The position numbers were made by a program, and so were the translations under genes. From NCBI GenBank assembly GCA_022432975.1, contig CM039516.1:27127571-27191570 (forward strand): a stretch of 64,000 bases of DNA, written 5' to 3'. Shown here in pieces: positions 42,393 to 52,258 of the stretch (position 1 is the stretch's first letter; each line of letters begins with the position of its first letter). The notes under the pieces are model-generated. The model saw only the letters and a program-made list of their open reading frames with translations, made no database searches and had not been told where the DNA came from. Source of the DNA: Begonia masoniana. Its lineage: Eukaryota; Streptophyta; Magnoliopsida; Cucurbitales; Begoniaceae.

Positions 42393-43214
42393 TGATGAGA
42401 ACCACGGGTATATGAAACCCAAGACCATTCAACAACGCGGAATTAGAAACTCAGGAACGCCTGTGAAATCAAGTATAAGGAACTTGACCCCAATCGAACC
42501 TTGCCGACGGAACCAAAGTTATCAAACAAGGAGCTTGACCCGTAATCGAACTTGTGGTTAGAACCAAAGCTATCAAGTTGATCTTTCAAGTTTTGACTTG
42601 AAGAAGATCTAGTTCTTCACAAAGAACAAAAGAGAAAATTCTCACAAAGAGTAACTCAAAATCATGTATATTGCTTTATAATGTTGAAGCGCCTATGCCT
42701 TTAAATAGACTACAAAATATCCTAAAAGTAATTAGGAAATATTACTAAAACGATAATTAGGAAACTTTCTAAAATAATACTTAGGAAAACTTTCTAAATC
42801 TATGATTAGGAAAGCTTTCTAAAACTATAATTAAGAAACTTTCTAAAACTATAATTATGTAACTTTCTAAAACTATAATTAAGAAACTTTCTAAAACTAT
42901 CTTTAAGAAACTTTCTAAAATTACGCTATCCAACCCACTGTAGAAACCTTTGAGAAGTAGTCCAATAATCTTTCAACGTGTGCTTGATCCTCCATTTATG
43001 CTTCACCTTGAAGAATGTCATAATGTAAGGGAATGCTAAATTGAAGATGTTGATCTCCGTAAAACATGTTTCTCCATGAATAACTACAATATTTTGACAT
43101 TGATGTTTGTCTTTGGGCTTGAGCTTGGTCACACCTTGATTCACATTAAGGCCTCCTTTGTTAGATGGATTATTATCCTTGACATTAGGCTTGGACCTAT
43201 CTTGGTTAGTATCA
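42393..43214 (-). mobile_element. NA-1 3' LTR (short form)
   Basis: 822 bp. It contains about seven degenerate copies of the aaactttctaaaactataat repeat (42750-42925). The coding frame of the orphan ORF extends into this LTR as far as 42926. Confidence 0.9.
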
Positions 43215-43933
43215 TTCCCTTTCCCTTCGAAGAGATTCGTCCTCGAATCTCCTGGATCATACACAAAGAAATTCACTCTAGAAAAATGATTAAGATTGTT
43301 AGAAGAAATAAAATCTTTGGAATAAGTAACAAGTGCTTGCTCCCTTGCCAACATGACAATATTGTTCTCACTTTCTTCATCAATGTCCTTCACCTTTTGT
43401 ACCTCAACTTCATAATCTTTTAGTTCATGCTTCAACAACACTTTTGCTTCTTGAATCTCGTAGATTTCTGGGACAATTTCCTCCATCGAGTAGTTATCTT
43501 TCTCTTGTATAAAAATTGGATCCTGTTGAAGACAACTAACTTCCTCTTTTATGGGCTCTTTGGTAGGTGGTTCTTCGGTTGGTGGATCTTCAGTTGGTGG
43601 CTCTTCAATCGGTTGCTCTTTGGTTGGTGGCTCGTCGTCTTTTTGTGTAACCTCTTGTTTCTTCAATATTTGTTTCTTTGCCTTTTGTTCCACCAAATCA
43701 TTGTAGTAGTCGATCAAAAAGTTGTCACTTCGTTTTGTTCTAGTATGTCTCTCTCTTTTATAATTGTCATCCTCGTAGTCGAATTCCTCATAGTAATACT
43801 CAATTGGTGATTTGCTCTTCCGTGCATGGCTATGAGAAGGAGATTTTTTTCTTTCATACCTCATGTCTAACGCCTTAAATTCATCTAGTATAGCCTTCAT
43901 GTACTTCATAGCAAGTTTTTCATCACTACTCAT
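42926..43933 (-). CDS. NA-1 orphan ORF, unknown function
   Basis: A 335-codon frame starting MSSDEKLAMKYMKAILDEFK. Visible parts: a helical N-terminus; a Ser/Lys/Arg stretch (KKSPSHSHARKSKSP); an acidic Tyr-rich EYYYEEFDYEDDNY; a Pro/Thr/Glu tandem (PPTEDPPTEEPPTKEP); and an acidic Glu/Lys helical region. The last about 100 codons lie in the 3' LTR, preceded by PGDSRTNLFEGKGND, which is simply the PPT/LTR junction translated and is common in plant gypsy elements. No CCHC knuckle, protease or polymerase motif is seen, and no signal peptide or membrane segment. It may be a strongly diverged Gag or an acquired gene. I do not recognise the family. Confidence 0.6.
   Translation of the reverse strand: MSSDEKLAMKYMKAILDEFKALDMRYERKKSPSHSHARKSKSPIEYYYEEFDYEDDNYKRERHTRTKRSDNFLIDYYNDLVEQKAKKQILKKQEVTQKDDEPPTKEQPIEEPPTEDPPTEEPPTKEPIKEEVSCLQQDPIFIQEKDNYSMEEIVPEIYEIQEAKVLLKHELKDYEVEVQKVKDIDEESENNIVMLAREQALVTYSKDFISSNNLNHFSRVNFFVYDPGDSRTNLFEGKGNDTNQDRSKPNVKDNNPSNKGGLNVNQGVTKLKPKDKHQCQNIVVIHGETCFTEINIFNLAFPYIMTFFKVKHKWRIKHTLKDYWTTSQRFLQWVG
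43215..43260 (-). promoter_or_regulatory. NA-1 polypurine tract
   Basis: Minus strand: cgaagggaaagggaatga directly before the LTR end at 43214, preceded by gattcgaggacgaatctc, a palindromic context typical of plant gypsy PPTs. This argues that NA-1 is gypsy-derived. Confidence 0.8.
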
Positions 43934-44716
43934 AATTTCAAGAAAGAAAAATAAAAATTATTAGTAAACAAAAAAAAATAAGTAAATGAAACTCACTCAC
44001 TCCCTCACGTGTTTACACTCAATTTTCCCTTTAAGTTCTTTATGTAAAAACCTAATCAAGAGAAAAATTCAACAAGCAAAACAAGTAAGATCAAACTTTT
44101 TAGCTCAAAATTCTAATTTCCAAAATCGGTTAGAATCAAACAATTTAGAATAGGATATAGGACTTCAAAGAGGAAAATTTTCAAGAAAGAAAACTTTTTA
44201 CGAAAGCAAACTTTTCAAGAAAGGAAAATTTTCATGAAAGGAAACCTTTCAAGATAGGAAAGTTTTCACGAAAGGAAACATTTCAAGAAAGGAAAGTTTT
44301 CACGAAAGGAAACTTTTCAAGATAGGAAACTTTTTTATGAAAGTAGGATCAATAACTTGGAATAATTGAGACAATCAAAGAAAAAGATTTGAATAATCAC
44401 ACCAAAAAGCAAATATTGATGCTTATTATGAAGAAGAAGACATTGATACTCGAGATATTGATACTCGAAATATTGAGATTTTGTTTTTTTTTTTTTTTTT
44501 TTTAAAAGAAGAAAGCTTGACAAGTAAAGAGAATCGTTGATTCAATGTTTTTTTTTTTTTTTTTTGAATTTCCGAATTTTTTTTTTTTGAATTTTCGGAA
44601 TTTTTTTTTTTTTTTTTGAATTTTCAAAGGAAGAAACTCGAGAAGAAGAAGAAGAAGAAACAAAAATAAATAAAGATAGAGACTTGAATCTAGGAGCCAA
44701 AGCTCTGATACCAAAT
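43934..44716 (-). promoter_or_regulatory. NA-1 leader with repeats, poly-A tracts and primer binding site
   Basis: The PBS tggtatcagagctttgg (minus strand, about 44698-44714) lies two bases from the 5' LTR. The leader then has long poly-A runs on the minus strand (T tracts at 44483-44502, 44549-44565, 44579-44588, 44602-44617). It also has a run of ggaaacttttcaagaaagg-type repeats (44165-44340). No coding sequence is convincing; Lys/Leu-rich ORFs are artefacts of the tracts. Confidence 0.8.
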
Positions 44717-46488
44717 GATGAGAACCACGGGTATATGAAACCCAAGACCATTCAACAACGCGGAATTAGAAACTCAGGAACGCCTGTGAAATCAAGTATA
44801 AGGAACTTGACCCCAATCGAACCTTGCCGACGGAACCAAAGTTATCAAACAAGGAGCTTGACCCGTAACCGAACTTGTGGTTAGAACCAAAGCTATCAAG
44901 TTGATCTTTCAAGTTTTGACTTGAAGAAGATCTAGTTCTTCACAAAGAACAAAAGAGAAAATTCTCACAAAGAGTAACTCAAAATCATGTATATTGCTTT
45001 ATAATGTTGAAGCGCCTATGCCTTTAAATAGACTACAAAATATCCTAAAAGTAATTAGGAAATATTACTAAAACGATAATTAGGAAACTTTCTAAAATAA
45101 TACTTAGGAAAACTTTCTAATAATTAAGAAACTTTCTAAAACTATAATTAAGAAACTTTCTAAAACTATAATTAAGAAACTTTCTAAAACTATAATTAAG
45201 AAACTTTCTAAAACTATAATTAAGAAACTTTCTAAAACTATAATTAAGAAACTTTCTAAAACTATAATTAAGAAACTTTCTAAAACTATAATTAAGAAAC
45301 TTTCTAAAACTATAATTAAGAAACTTTCTAAAACTATAATTAAGAAACTTTCTAAAACTATAATTAAGAAACTTTCTAAAACTATAATTAAGAAACTTTC
45401 TAAAACTATAATTAAGAAACTTTCTAAAACTATAATTAAGAAACTTTCTAAAACTATAATTAAGAAACTTTCTAAAACTATAATTAAGAAACTTTCTAAA
45501 ACTATAATTAAGAAACTTTCTAAAACTATAATTAAGAAACTTTCTAAAACTATAATTAAGAAACTTTCTAAAACTATAATTAAGAAACTTTCTAAAACTA
45601 TAATTAAGAAACTTTCTAAAACTATAATTAAGAAACTTTCTAAAACTATAATTAAGAAACTTTCTAAAACTATAATTAAGAAACTTTCTAAAACTATAAT
45701 TAAGAAACTTTCTAAAACTATAATTAAGAAACTTTCTAAAACTATAATTAAGAAACTTTCTAAAACTATAATTAAGAAACTTTCTAAAACTATAATTAAG
45801 AAACTTTCTAAAACTATAATTAAGAAACTTTCTAAAACTATAATTAAGAAACTTTCTAAAACTATAATTAAGAAACTTTCTAAAACTATAATTAAGAAAC
45901 TTTCTAAAACTATAATTAAGAAACTTTCTAAAACTATAATTAAGAAACTTTCTAAAACTATAATTAAGAAACTTTCTAAAACTATAATTAAGAAACTTTC
46001 TAAAACTATAATTAAGAAACTTTCTAAAACTATCTTTAAGAAACTTTCTAAAACTATAATTAAGAAACTTTCTAAAACTATAATTAAGAAACTTTCTAAA
46101 ACTATAATTAAGTAACTTTAAACTATAATTAAGTAACTTTCTAAAACTATAATTAAGAAACTTTCTAAAACTATCTTTAAGAAACTTTCTAAAATTACGC
46201 TATCCAACCCACTGTAGAAACCTTTGAGAAGTAGTCCAATAATCTTTCAACGTGTGCTTGATCCTCCATTTATGCTTCACCTTGAAGAATGTCATAATGT
46301 AAGGGAATGCTAAATTGAAGATGTTGATCTCCGTAAAACATGTTTCTCCATGAATAACTACAATATTTTGACATTGATGTTTGTCTTTGGGCTTGAGCTT
46401 GGTCGCACCTTGATTCACATTAAGGCCCCCTTTGTTAGATGGATTATTATCCTTGACATTAGGCTTGGACCTATCTTGGTTCGTATCA
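44717..46488 (-). mobile_element. NA-1 5' LTR (expanded form)
   Basis: Same termini as the left LTR and closely similar outside the repeat, but 950 bp longer because of the minisatellite at about 45120-46195. Confidence 0.9.
45118..46195. repeat. 24-bp minisatellite, about 45 copies
   Basis: Unit actataattaagaaactttc plus taaa, repeated almost without change; the pattern recurs exactly every 120 bp. A few variant units (actatcttta..., truncated units near 46110) are at the right end. The homologous place in the partner LTR has about seven degenerate copies. Confidence 0.95.
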
Positions 46489-46723
46489 GAAGGAATCGCC
46501 GAGAGGGAATGTCGGCTACAGTGGTAATAAATGAGGTTTAAGGTTTCCATTTCCTATTTATACTAAATCCATCGATTTTAATTACAAAACTGCCACCCAA
46601 CCTAGTTTCACACAACTTGTAATAAATTTGTCTTAACATTAAATTTTAAATCATAAGGGTTAAATAAGAGGGTGACAATGAAAATGGTCAGAAAATCACC
46701 TGGCCGAAATGTCGGGTGTTACA

Positions 46724-47344
46724 CTCTTATGAAGTATTTATGGTATCTCGATAGTGGATATTCGATACATATGACGGGAGACTGTTACAAGTTTATCTTC
46801 ATCATAAAGAAGAAAGTAAATGTCACTTTTGAACGTAATAAAAAAAATGTTGGCTTTGAAAATATTGGTAATATTTCTAACCCTATTATTGAAAATAATC
46901 TATTGGTTGATGGGTTAAAGTATAATCTCTTAGCATTAGCCAGTTATGTGATAAAAGATATAGAGCTATCTTTTAATAAAAAATTTGCATGATAGAAAAT
47001 AATTAGGGCAGAAAAATTGTGTTTATCAGATATTGAAATGAAAATGTTTACACTATTAATTTGAATAATATTTCTTGCTTTGATGAAATTTGTTTTATCA
47101 CAAATTCATGTATTGATTGTTGGTTTTGGCATAGGAGATTATGATATGTACGAATGGACACCTTGAATAAGATCTCTAGAAACAACGTAGTTAAGGGTCT
47201 TCCCAAATTTTTTTTGTGAAAAAGATAGAGATTGTTATGCTTTTCAAATGAGGAAGAAAACTAAGAGTTCATTTGTTTCAAAGAATATTGTCTCCTCCTT
47301 CAAGGCTTTTCAACTTCTCCATATGGATCTTTTGGGTACATCTA
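46724..47344 (+). pseudogene. COP-1 pol: protease and pre-integrase
   Basis: LWYLDSGYSIHMTGD is the copia protease active-site motif. Then NLLVDGLKYNLLALASY, and in broken frames YEWTP*IRSLETT (pre-integrase), RKKTKSSFVSKNIVSS and QLLHMDLLGTS leading into integrase. Several stops and frameshifts. It ends at the solo LTR at 47345. Confidence 0.88.
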
Positions 47345-50149
47345 TGTAGCAACCCTAACACTATACCCTTAATTTCCCGTATTATTATTTTTTTTATCAT
47401 TATAAACTTTAAGTTTAACGTTTAAGCGGAAAACATTTGAAAATCATTAAACAAAACGTATTTAAGGTGAGGAAAACTTAAAGAAAATAAATTAAAGAGA
47501 AGGGGAAAAACAATTAAAGAAAACAGAATTAAACATAAAAGGAATCGGCCATCAATTGGAGGGGCAAAATCGTCATAGGGCGGCAGATTACACAAGGGTA
47601 TGAAGTCAATAATTCCTCTCGGGTTTTTTCAGTTTGAATAGTTGAAGTCAACCTTTCGTTCTATCGGGTTTGGACAACAGGACTGTAGACAATCGTGGAC
47701 TTTAAAATCTGAAAAGTTCGTGGACATTTAACACAGAAGGCTTCGTGGACGACGAAGCTAGTAGGCATCGTGGATAATAAAGACAGAAGGCTTCGGGGAC
47801 AATAAGGACAGAAGGCTTCGTGGATGACGAAACCAGAAGGCATCGTGGACGATGGAGTCAGCGTCAGTGGTCAACAGAGACCGTGGTCAACGAAGAACGT
47901 GGACGACGCTATCGTGACTTATTCGTCCACAATCGTCCACGCGACTTATCTGTCCACGAGACTTATTTGTCCACGTGACTATGGACAATGACTTTTCCAC
48001 TTTTTCCAGAGAGTGCCACCCATTCGTACCGATCGATCGACTCCTTAGCCGATCGATCGGCAACCTCTCTAGAATCCAAAATTCCAGAGAGTTTGCTTCC
48101 CTCTTTCTTTTATTCCCTGCACACTTGTACTTCCATTTTCTTCCACAAATTACCTCTAATTACTACATACATCATCACAATGCATCTCAACATAATTTCG
48201 CCCGATACATGCACATCCTTCATAATATCACTCCCACCGACTCGAAATGTGTTTAAAACAAATACGAACTGCATGGATCTTTTTAAAAACTAGACAATTT
48301 CCCCTGTTTAAAAATTGAACGTATCCCTATAATATAAATTATCTAGCAGTTCCAGTATATCATCGATAAAATACTTTTCAAAGCAGTTTATAAAATAAGT
48401 TTCCAAAACATAAAACATAAACCTATCAACTAACCCGATTCCAAGCATCCTAATATGTTCAATCTATACAATTTCTCCTACGATCTAACTATCATGTCCC
48501 CAAAATACCTTTACATCTTTCCCCACGGGTCGAATACGCGTCGACTGCCCAGCACACTACGACGGACATTCTCATTCAATCTGTACGATCATATGGTAGA
48601 GGGAAATCCTCCTTACCTTGCTCTATGTCACCTACACCATAAAGACACCTATGAGATAAAAATCTCAGCAAGCTCTACGTAAATGCTTATGCATGAACAT
48701 GTATATGCAATTTTATAATGTCGTCACTCATACATTCATTCATTCTCACCGTGACATTCTTTTGGTTATCGAAGCATATCACTCGGTAGATGGATAGGGC
48801 ACGTCAAACGGTTAGACAGCTCGCACCGTCTGAAGGGAGGAAAACCTGCTCACCACGGAACGCCGGGTCTGAACCTCACCCTAATAAGCACATACATAGG
48901 GTTGTTTACATGATACTTTACTTGCATTCTTTTCGTGAAATCAATGCTTAAACTCGTTTTTCATGACATTTGTAAAACCATGATGCATGAGCAATTAAAT
49001 GCATAATTTAAACATACAGTATATATACTATCAAGACTATAAAAACATAACCTATAAAAGAACTAAACCTAACTACCCAACCAAAGCAATTTAAACAAAC
49101 ATGTCATCAAGGTTCCTCGATACGACTTCGACGTACGGTGTAGGACAATCGGCAAGAGTAAGTCACGAGAACTTACCTATCGTCCGTTGCAACTCTAGCT
49201 CCGTCCACGAGCGTTGTTTACCTAAGGCAAATTCACCACAATTGTCGTTAATACGAGTTTAAATCATTGAACGTCCGAACTAACGAAACCTTAACTAAAG
49301 AAGTTTCCTAGTTTTCTAATTTAACTAATCGAGGCATTTTATCGAGTAACTCACGATCGACACTTCAAAACTTCCATTAACGAGTTTTTCTAAAAACTCC
49401 TAAATCCTCAAACTTTAACATTTCTCACAACCGACCTAACTTCGTCCAATAACGTTCAATACGTCCATTATATCCACAACTACGATAAACCTATCAATTT
49501 CAAGCCATAAATTACGTTTTTCACGAAACCCTAAATAACGTTAAACGACCCGAAAACTACGAATAGACTTTCTAAAACCACAGAACCTTACCTAGAATCG
49601 GGTTTGGGGAAGGATTTGCGAAGAATTGGGGTCGCCAGAGGAGAGCACGATTGTCGGCAGAGGAGAACGCGTGAGGAGGCGATGAAAATCGCCTGAGAGA
49701 GAAATGCACAGGGAGCTTTCTGCGTGAAAATGGTAAAGAAGAAAGAGGAATTCCATGTTTTAATATAATTTGGCTTGCAAAATTACTATAAGGCCCTTAG
49801 TAATTTGTTTCGTCCTTCGTTTCATTATTTAGCTAACGGTTCGGTTTCTCCAAATTTCTTTATTTCGCCAATAAGTCCAACTTATTACCAGGGTTTCATT
49901 AAAACTGTCTGTTCGTAAAACGGACCTCGTTTACTATTTTTACTAAAACGTCCTTTATATTACGAGAAACGTAATTCTCGTAAAATTAGCGTCAAAACTC
50001 CTCAAATTCCCAAAATTTCCTTAAAATCTATATTAATTATCATGATCCTAATGACGCGTTCTGTTCAAAAAATAGGCTTGATTTGACATATTTACAAAAA
50101 TACCATTATATATAATGAAATATAAATCCCATCAAAACCAGGTGTTACA
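47345..50149 (-). mobile_element. Solo LTR, family D (2805 bp)
   Basis: It begins tgtagcaaccctaac and ends ccaggtgttaca, TSD ATCTA (47340-47344 and 50150-50154). Minus orientation, homologous to 19503-22093. Instead of the GGCGATCGATCGCC array it has cgtggacgac-type repeats (47690-47990), two gatcgatcg motifs (48030-48060) and a hairpin at 48065-48091. Confidence 0.92.
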
Positions 50150-50665
50150 ATCTAAGACCGGTAGCTTAGGAGGTAAACATTATGTCTATGTCATTGTTGA
50201 TAATTTTTCTAGATTCATATGGATTTTCTTCTCGAGGACAAATGATGAAGCCTTTAAATCCTTTTTTAGCTTTAGGAAGAAAGTTGAAAACGAAAAGGAT
50301 CGCTTGATTGTAGCAATCCGTAGTGATCACGGTTGGAAATTTTAAAATGAAAGTTTTGAGATTCTTTGTCTAAAATATGGCATTGAACACAATTTTTCTT
50401 TACCAAGAATGCCTCAACAAAACAGAGTTGTTGAAAAGAAAAATAATTATGTTGAAGAGTTAGCTAGGACTATGATTAATGAGAATAGTTGTCCTAATTA
50501 TTTTTGGGCAGAAACTGTTGCAACCACTTGTTATGTTCTAAACCGTGTTTTTATTAGACCAATCATAGATAAAACTTCCTACGATCTTTGGAATGGTAGA
50601 ACTCCAAATGTCAAGTATTTAGATCATTTGACTCCAAGACAGATTATTGAATATTCTTAGTTTAT
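50150..50665 (+). pseudogene. COP-1 pol: integrase
   Basis: It reads GSLGGKHYVYVIVDNFSRF, then FFSRTNDEAFKSFFSF, IRSDHGWKF, then after one stop GIEHNFSLPRMPQQNRVVEK and ELARTMINENSCPNYFWAE. This is the copia integrase core with the first Asp in VDNFS, the second in RSDHG, and the Glu region altered (QNRVVEKKN; usual QNGVVERKN). One stop at about 50343. Confidence 0.9.
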
Positions 50666-50939
50666 TCTTCAATTAGCAAAGCTTATAGAGTTTACAATAA
50701 GAGAACCCTAGTCGTGAAAGATTCTATGCATATTACTTTGATGAATCAATTCAATCATAAAAAAATTAGGAATTGAATGATGATCTTGAAGGGGAAATGG
50801 AATCTCTTGACATAGGAGATAAGAATTGGGTTAATCAAGAGAGCACACCTCTTAAAATGATTTCTAATGAATTAGAAACAACTTCAATTGAGAATGTCAA
50901 TGATAATTTACTTAAAGATTGGAGATATGCTACTTATGA
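50666..50939 (+). pseudogene. COP-1 pol: collapsed RT region
   Basis: Short unrelated-looking segments (YRVYNKRTLVVKDS-like near 50675-50720; LNDDLEGEMESLD near 50770) correspond to the linker after integrase. The reverse transcriptase domain is absent; the next homology is RNase H at 50940. Confidence 0.7.
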
Positions 50940-51640
50940 GCACTTCCACCGAGTTAAATAAGGATCAAAATGGTAAAAATGTGGATTTAAAGAAATATCG
51001 GGGTATTGGGTCTTTGTTGTATTTAACGGCAAGTAGACCTGATATTCTTTTTAGTATATGTTTGTGTGCTAGATTTTAAGGTTCTCCTAAAGAATTTGAC
51101 TTAAATATGGTTAAGAGAATATTTAAAGTGAGACATATGATTTAGGATTATAGTATCCCAAAGGAACTTCCTTCAGTTTAGTTGGATATTTTGATTCCGA
51201 TTCTAATTATACTAGTAAATAAGTTCATAGAAAGAGCACAAGTGATATTTGTCAAGGTATCTTGGTTCTTTAAGAAACAAAACTTCTTGACACTCTTTGC
51301 GACCGAGAGTGAATATTGGCACAAAGAGTTGTTGTGTTCAAATACTTTAGATGTAGTAAACTTAGGAGGATTATAATCAATTCTATGAGAAAATTCTTAT
51401 CAAATGTGATAATACTAATGTTATCAACATGTCTAAAAATCCTATTCAACACTCTAAAACCAAACATGTAGAAATTCGTTATCATTTCATTCGAGATCAC
51501 CTGTAAAAGGGAGATGGTGTGCTTGAGTTTGTTAACTTCGTTGATCAATTAGCCAATATTTTAACTGAGCCCTTGGATGAGAAAACCTTCAATAGCATTA
51601 GGACACGTTTAGGGTTGATTAAAATTGATCAAAATTGAAA
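50940..51640 (+). pseudogene. COP-1 pol: RNase H
   Basis: DLKKYRGIGSLLYLTASRPD then ILFSICLCARF, PKEFDLNMVKRIF, later frames with FDSDSNYTSK and, near 51435-51600, the C-terminal IQHSKTKHVEIRYHFIRDH and FVDQLANILTEPLDEKTF. Frameshifts and stops throughout. Confidence 0.85.
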
Positions 51641-52258
51641 TATAGCCTAGCAAGTGTCGACCCTTGAAGGAATAAGTCGATCCTTGGATGCCTCTGCCTT
51701 TTTTAAAAATTCAAATTCTGTAGATCTGACAGCCCACCACGTGAAAGCAAGGAAGGTCTAGTGTGAGGGCCCAACTTATACCAGTGGGGGTGCACAATCC
51801 CAAATCACTTAAGAGAGTGGAAAATGCATAGTATATTAGTAAAGTTTCTTTTCCTACTTAGTACCATGCATTTTGGGCTAGCCCTAAGAACAAATTCGTG
51901 TGGGCTCCGACCCAAAGCAAGCAATATTGTATTAGGAGCATCAGGAGAAGTTACAGTAGAAGTGTTGACCTATGAGGAAAACAGTCGACACTTGTCACCC
52001 TCAAGAAAATTTCAATTTACATTAGAGTGTTTATCGATGAGTAAAACGGTTGGCACCTCCGAGTTTTAGGAAATTTTATTTTTACACTATTAGTCAACAA
52101 CTATGTATGAAGTGTCGACTGCTTTGTCGAGAATATAAATAGATAAGTGTCAGCCAAACTCTTGATTTTCTCTCAATTTCTTGCAATTTTTCACCAATTC
52201 TCGCATGTTTAGTCCAGAACTCTTGTTTTCTTTACTCTTCCTCATCTAATGGCATCTT
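51641..52258 (+). promoter_or_regulatory. COP-1 post-pol region and putative promoter of the extra ORF
   Basis: Non-coding sequence with repeated 'gtcgac' words, a TATA-like tataaatag (52134-52142) and a CT-rich leader ending in ATGGCATCTT at 52249. This is the same start as the COP-2 extra ORF (ATGGCATCTTC). GYP-2 inserted after the tenth base of that ORF. The open frame at 51824-52069 is not conserved with anything recognised. Confidence 0.55.

Larger units (their letters stand above)
42393..46488 (-). mobile_element. NA-1: non-autonomous LTR element with an orphan ORF
   Basis: LTRs 42393-43214 (822 bp) and 44717-46488 (1772 bp) begin tgatgagaacc and end gtatca. TSD GAAGG is at 42388-42392 and 46489-46493. 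The interior is 1502 bp with a tRNA-Met PBS, one ORF and a PPT. It has no recognisable gag, RT or integrase. The LTR length difference is due to a 24-bp minisatellite in the right copy. It sits inside the family-B solo LTR. Confidence 0.92.
40076..46723 (-). mobile_element. Solo LTR, family B, split by NA-1
   Basis: It begins tgtaacgaccccggcc and ends gtcgggtgttaca, TSD CTCTT (40071-40075 and 46724-46728). Without NA-1 (42393-46488) and one GAAGG copy it is about 2.55 kb and aligns, reversed, with the GYP-3 LTR (57804-60238). Minus orientation. It holds a 35-bp repeat and the ccgatgacgtcagccgg repeats near its left end, and repeated ctcggcctccaccagtggga units at 41468-41640. Confidence 0.9.

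Noticed and set aside
43427..43810. 127-codon hydrophobic frame on the plus strand
   Set aside because: Antisense of the Pro/Glu-rich orphan ORF; hydrophobicity comes from complementing acidic and Pro codons.
44480..44620. Poly-A tails of LINE or SINE insertions
   Set aside because: Several T tracts lie within the NA-1 leader between PBS and ORF, with no target-site duplication or non-LTR domain beside them.
45118..46195. CRISPR-like regular repeat
   Set aside because: Units are head-to-tail with no spacers, inside a plant LTR; it is a minisatellite.
51824..52069. 81-codon ORF after COP-1 pol as a gene
   Set aside because: It starts with a plausible hydrophobic segment but has no conserved counterpart in COP-2 and lies in the post-pol non-coding region.
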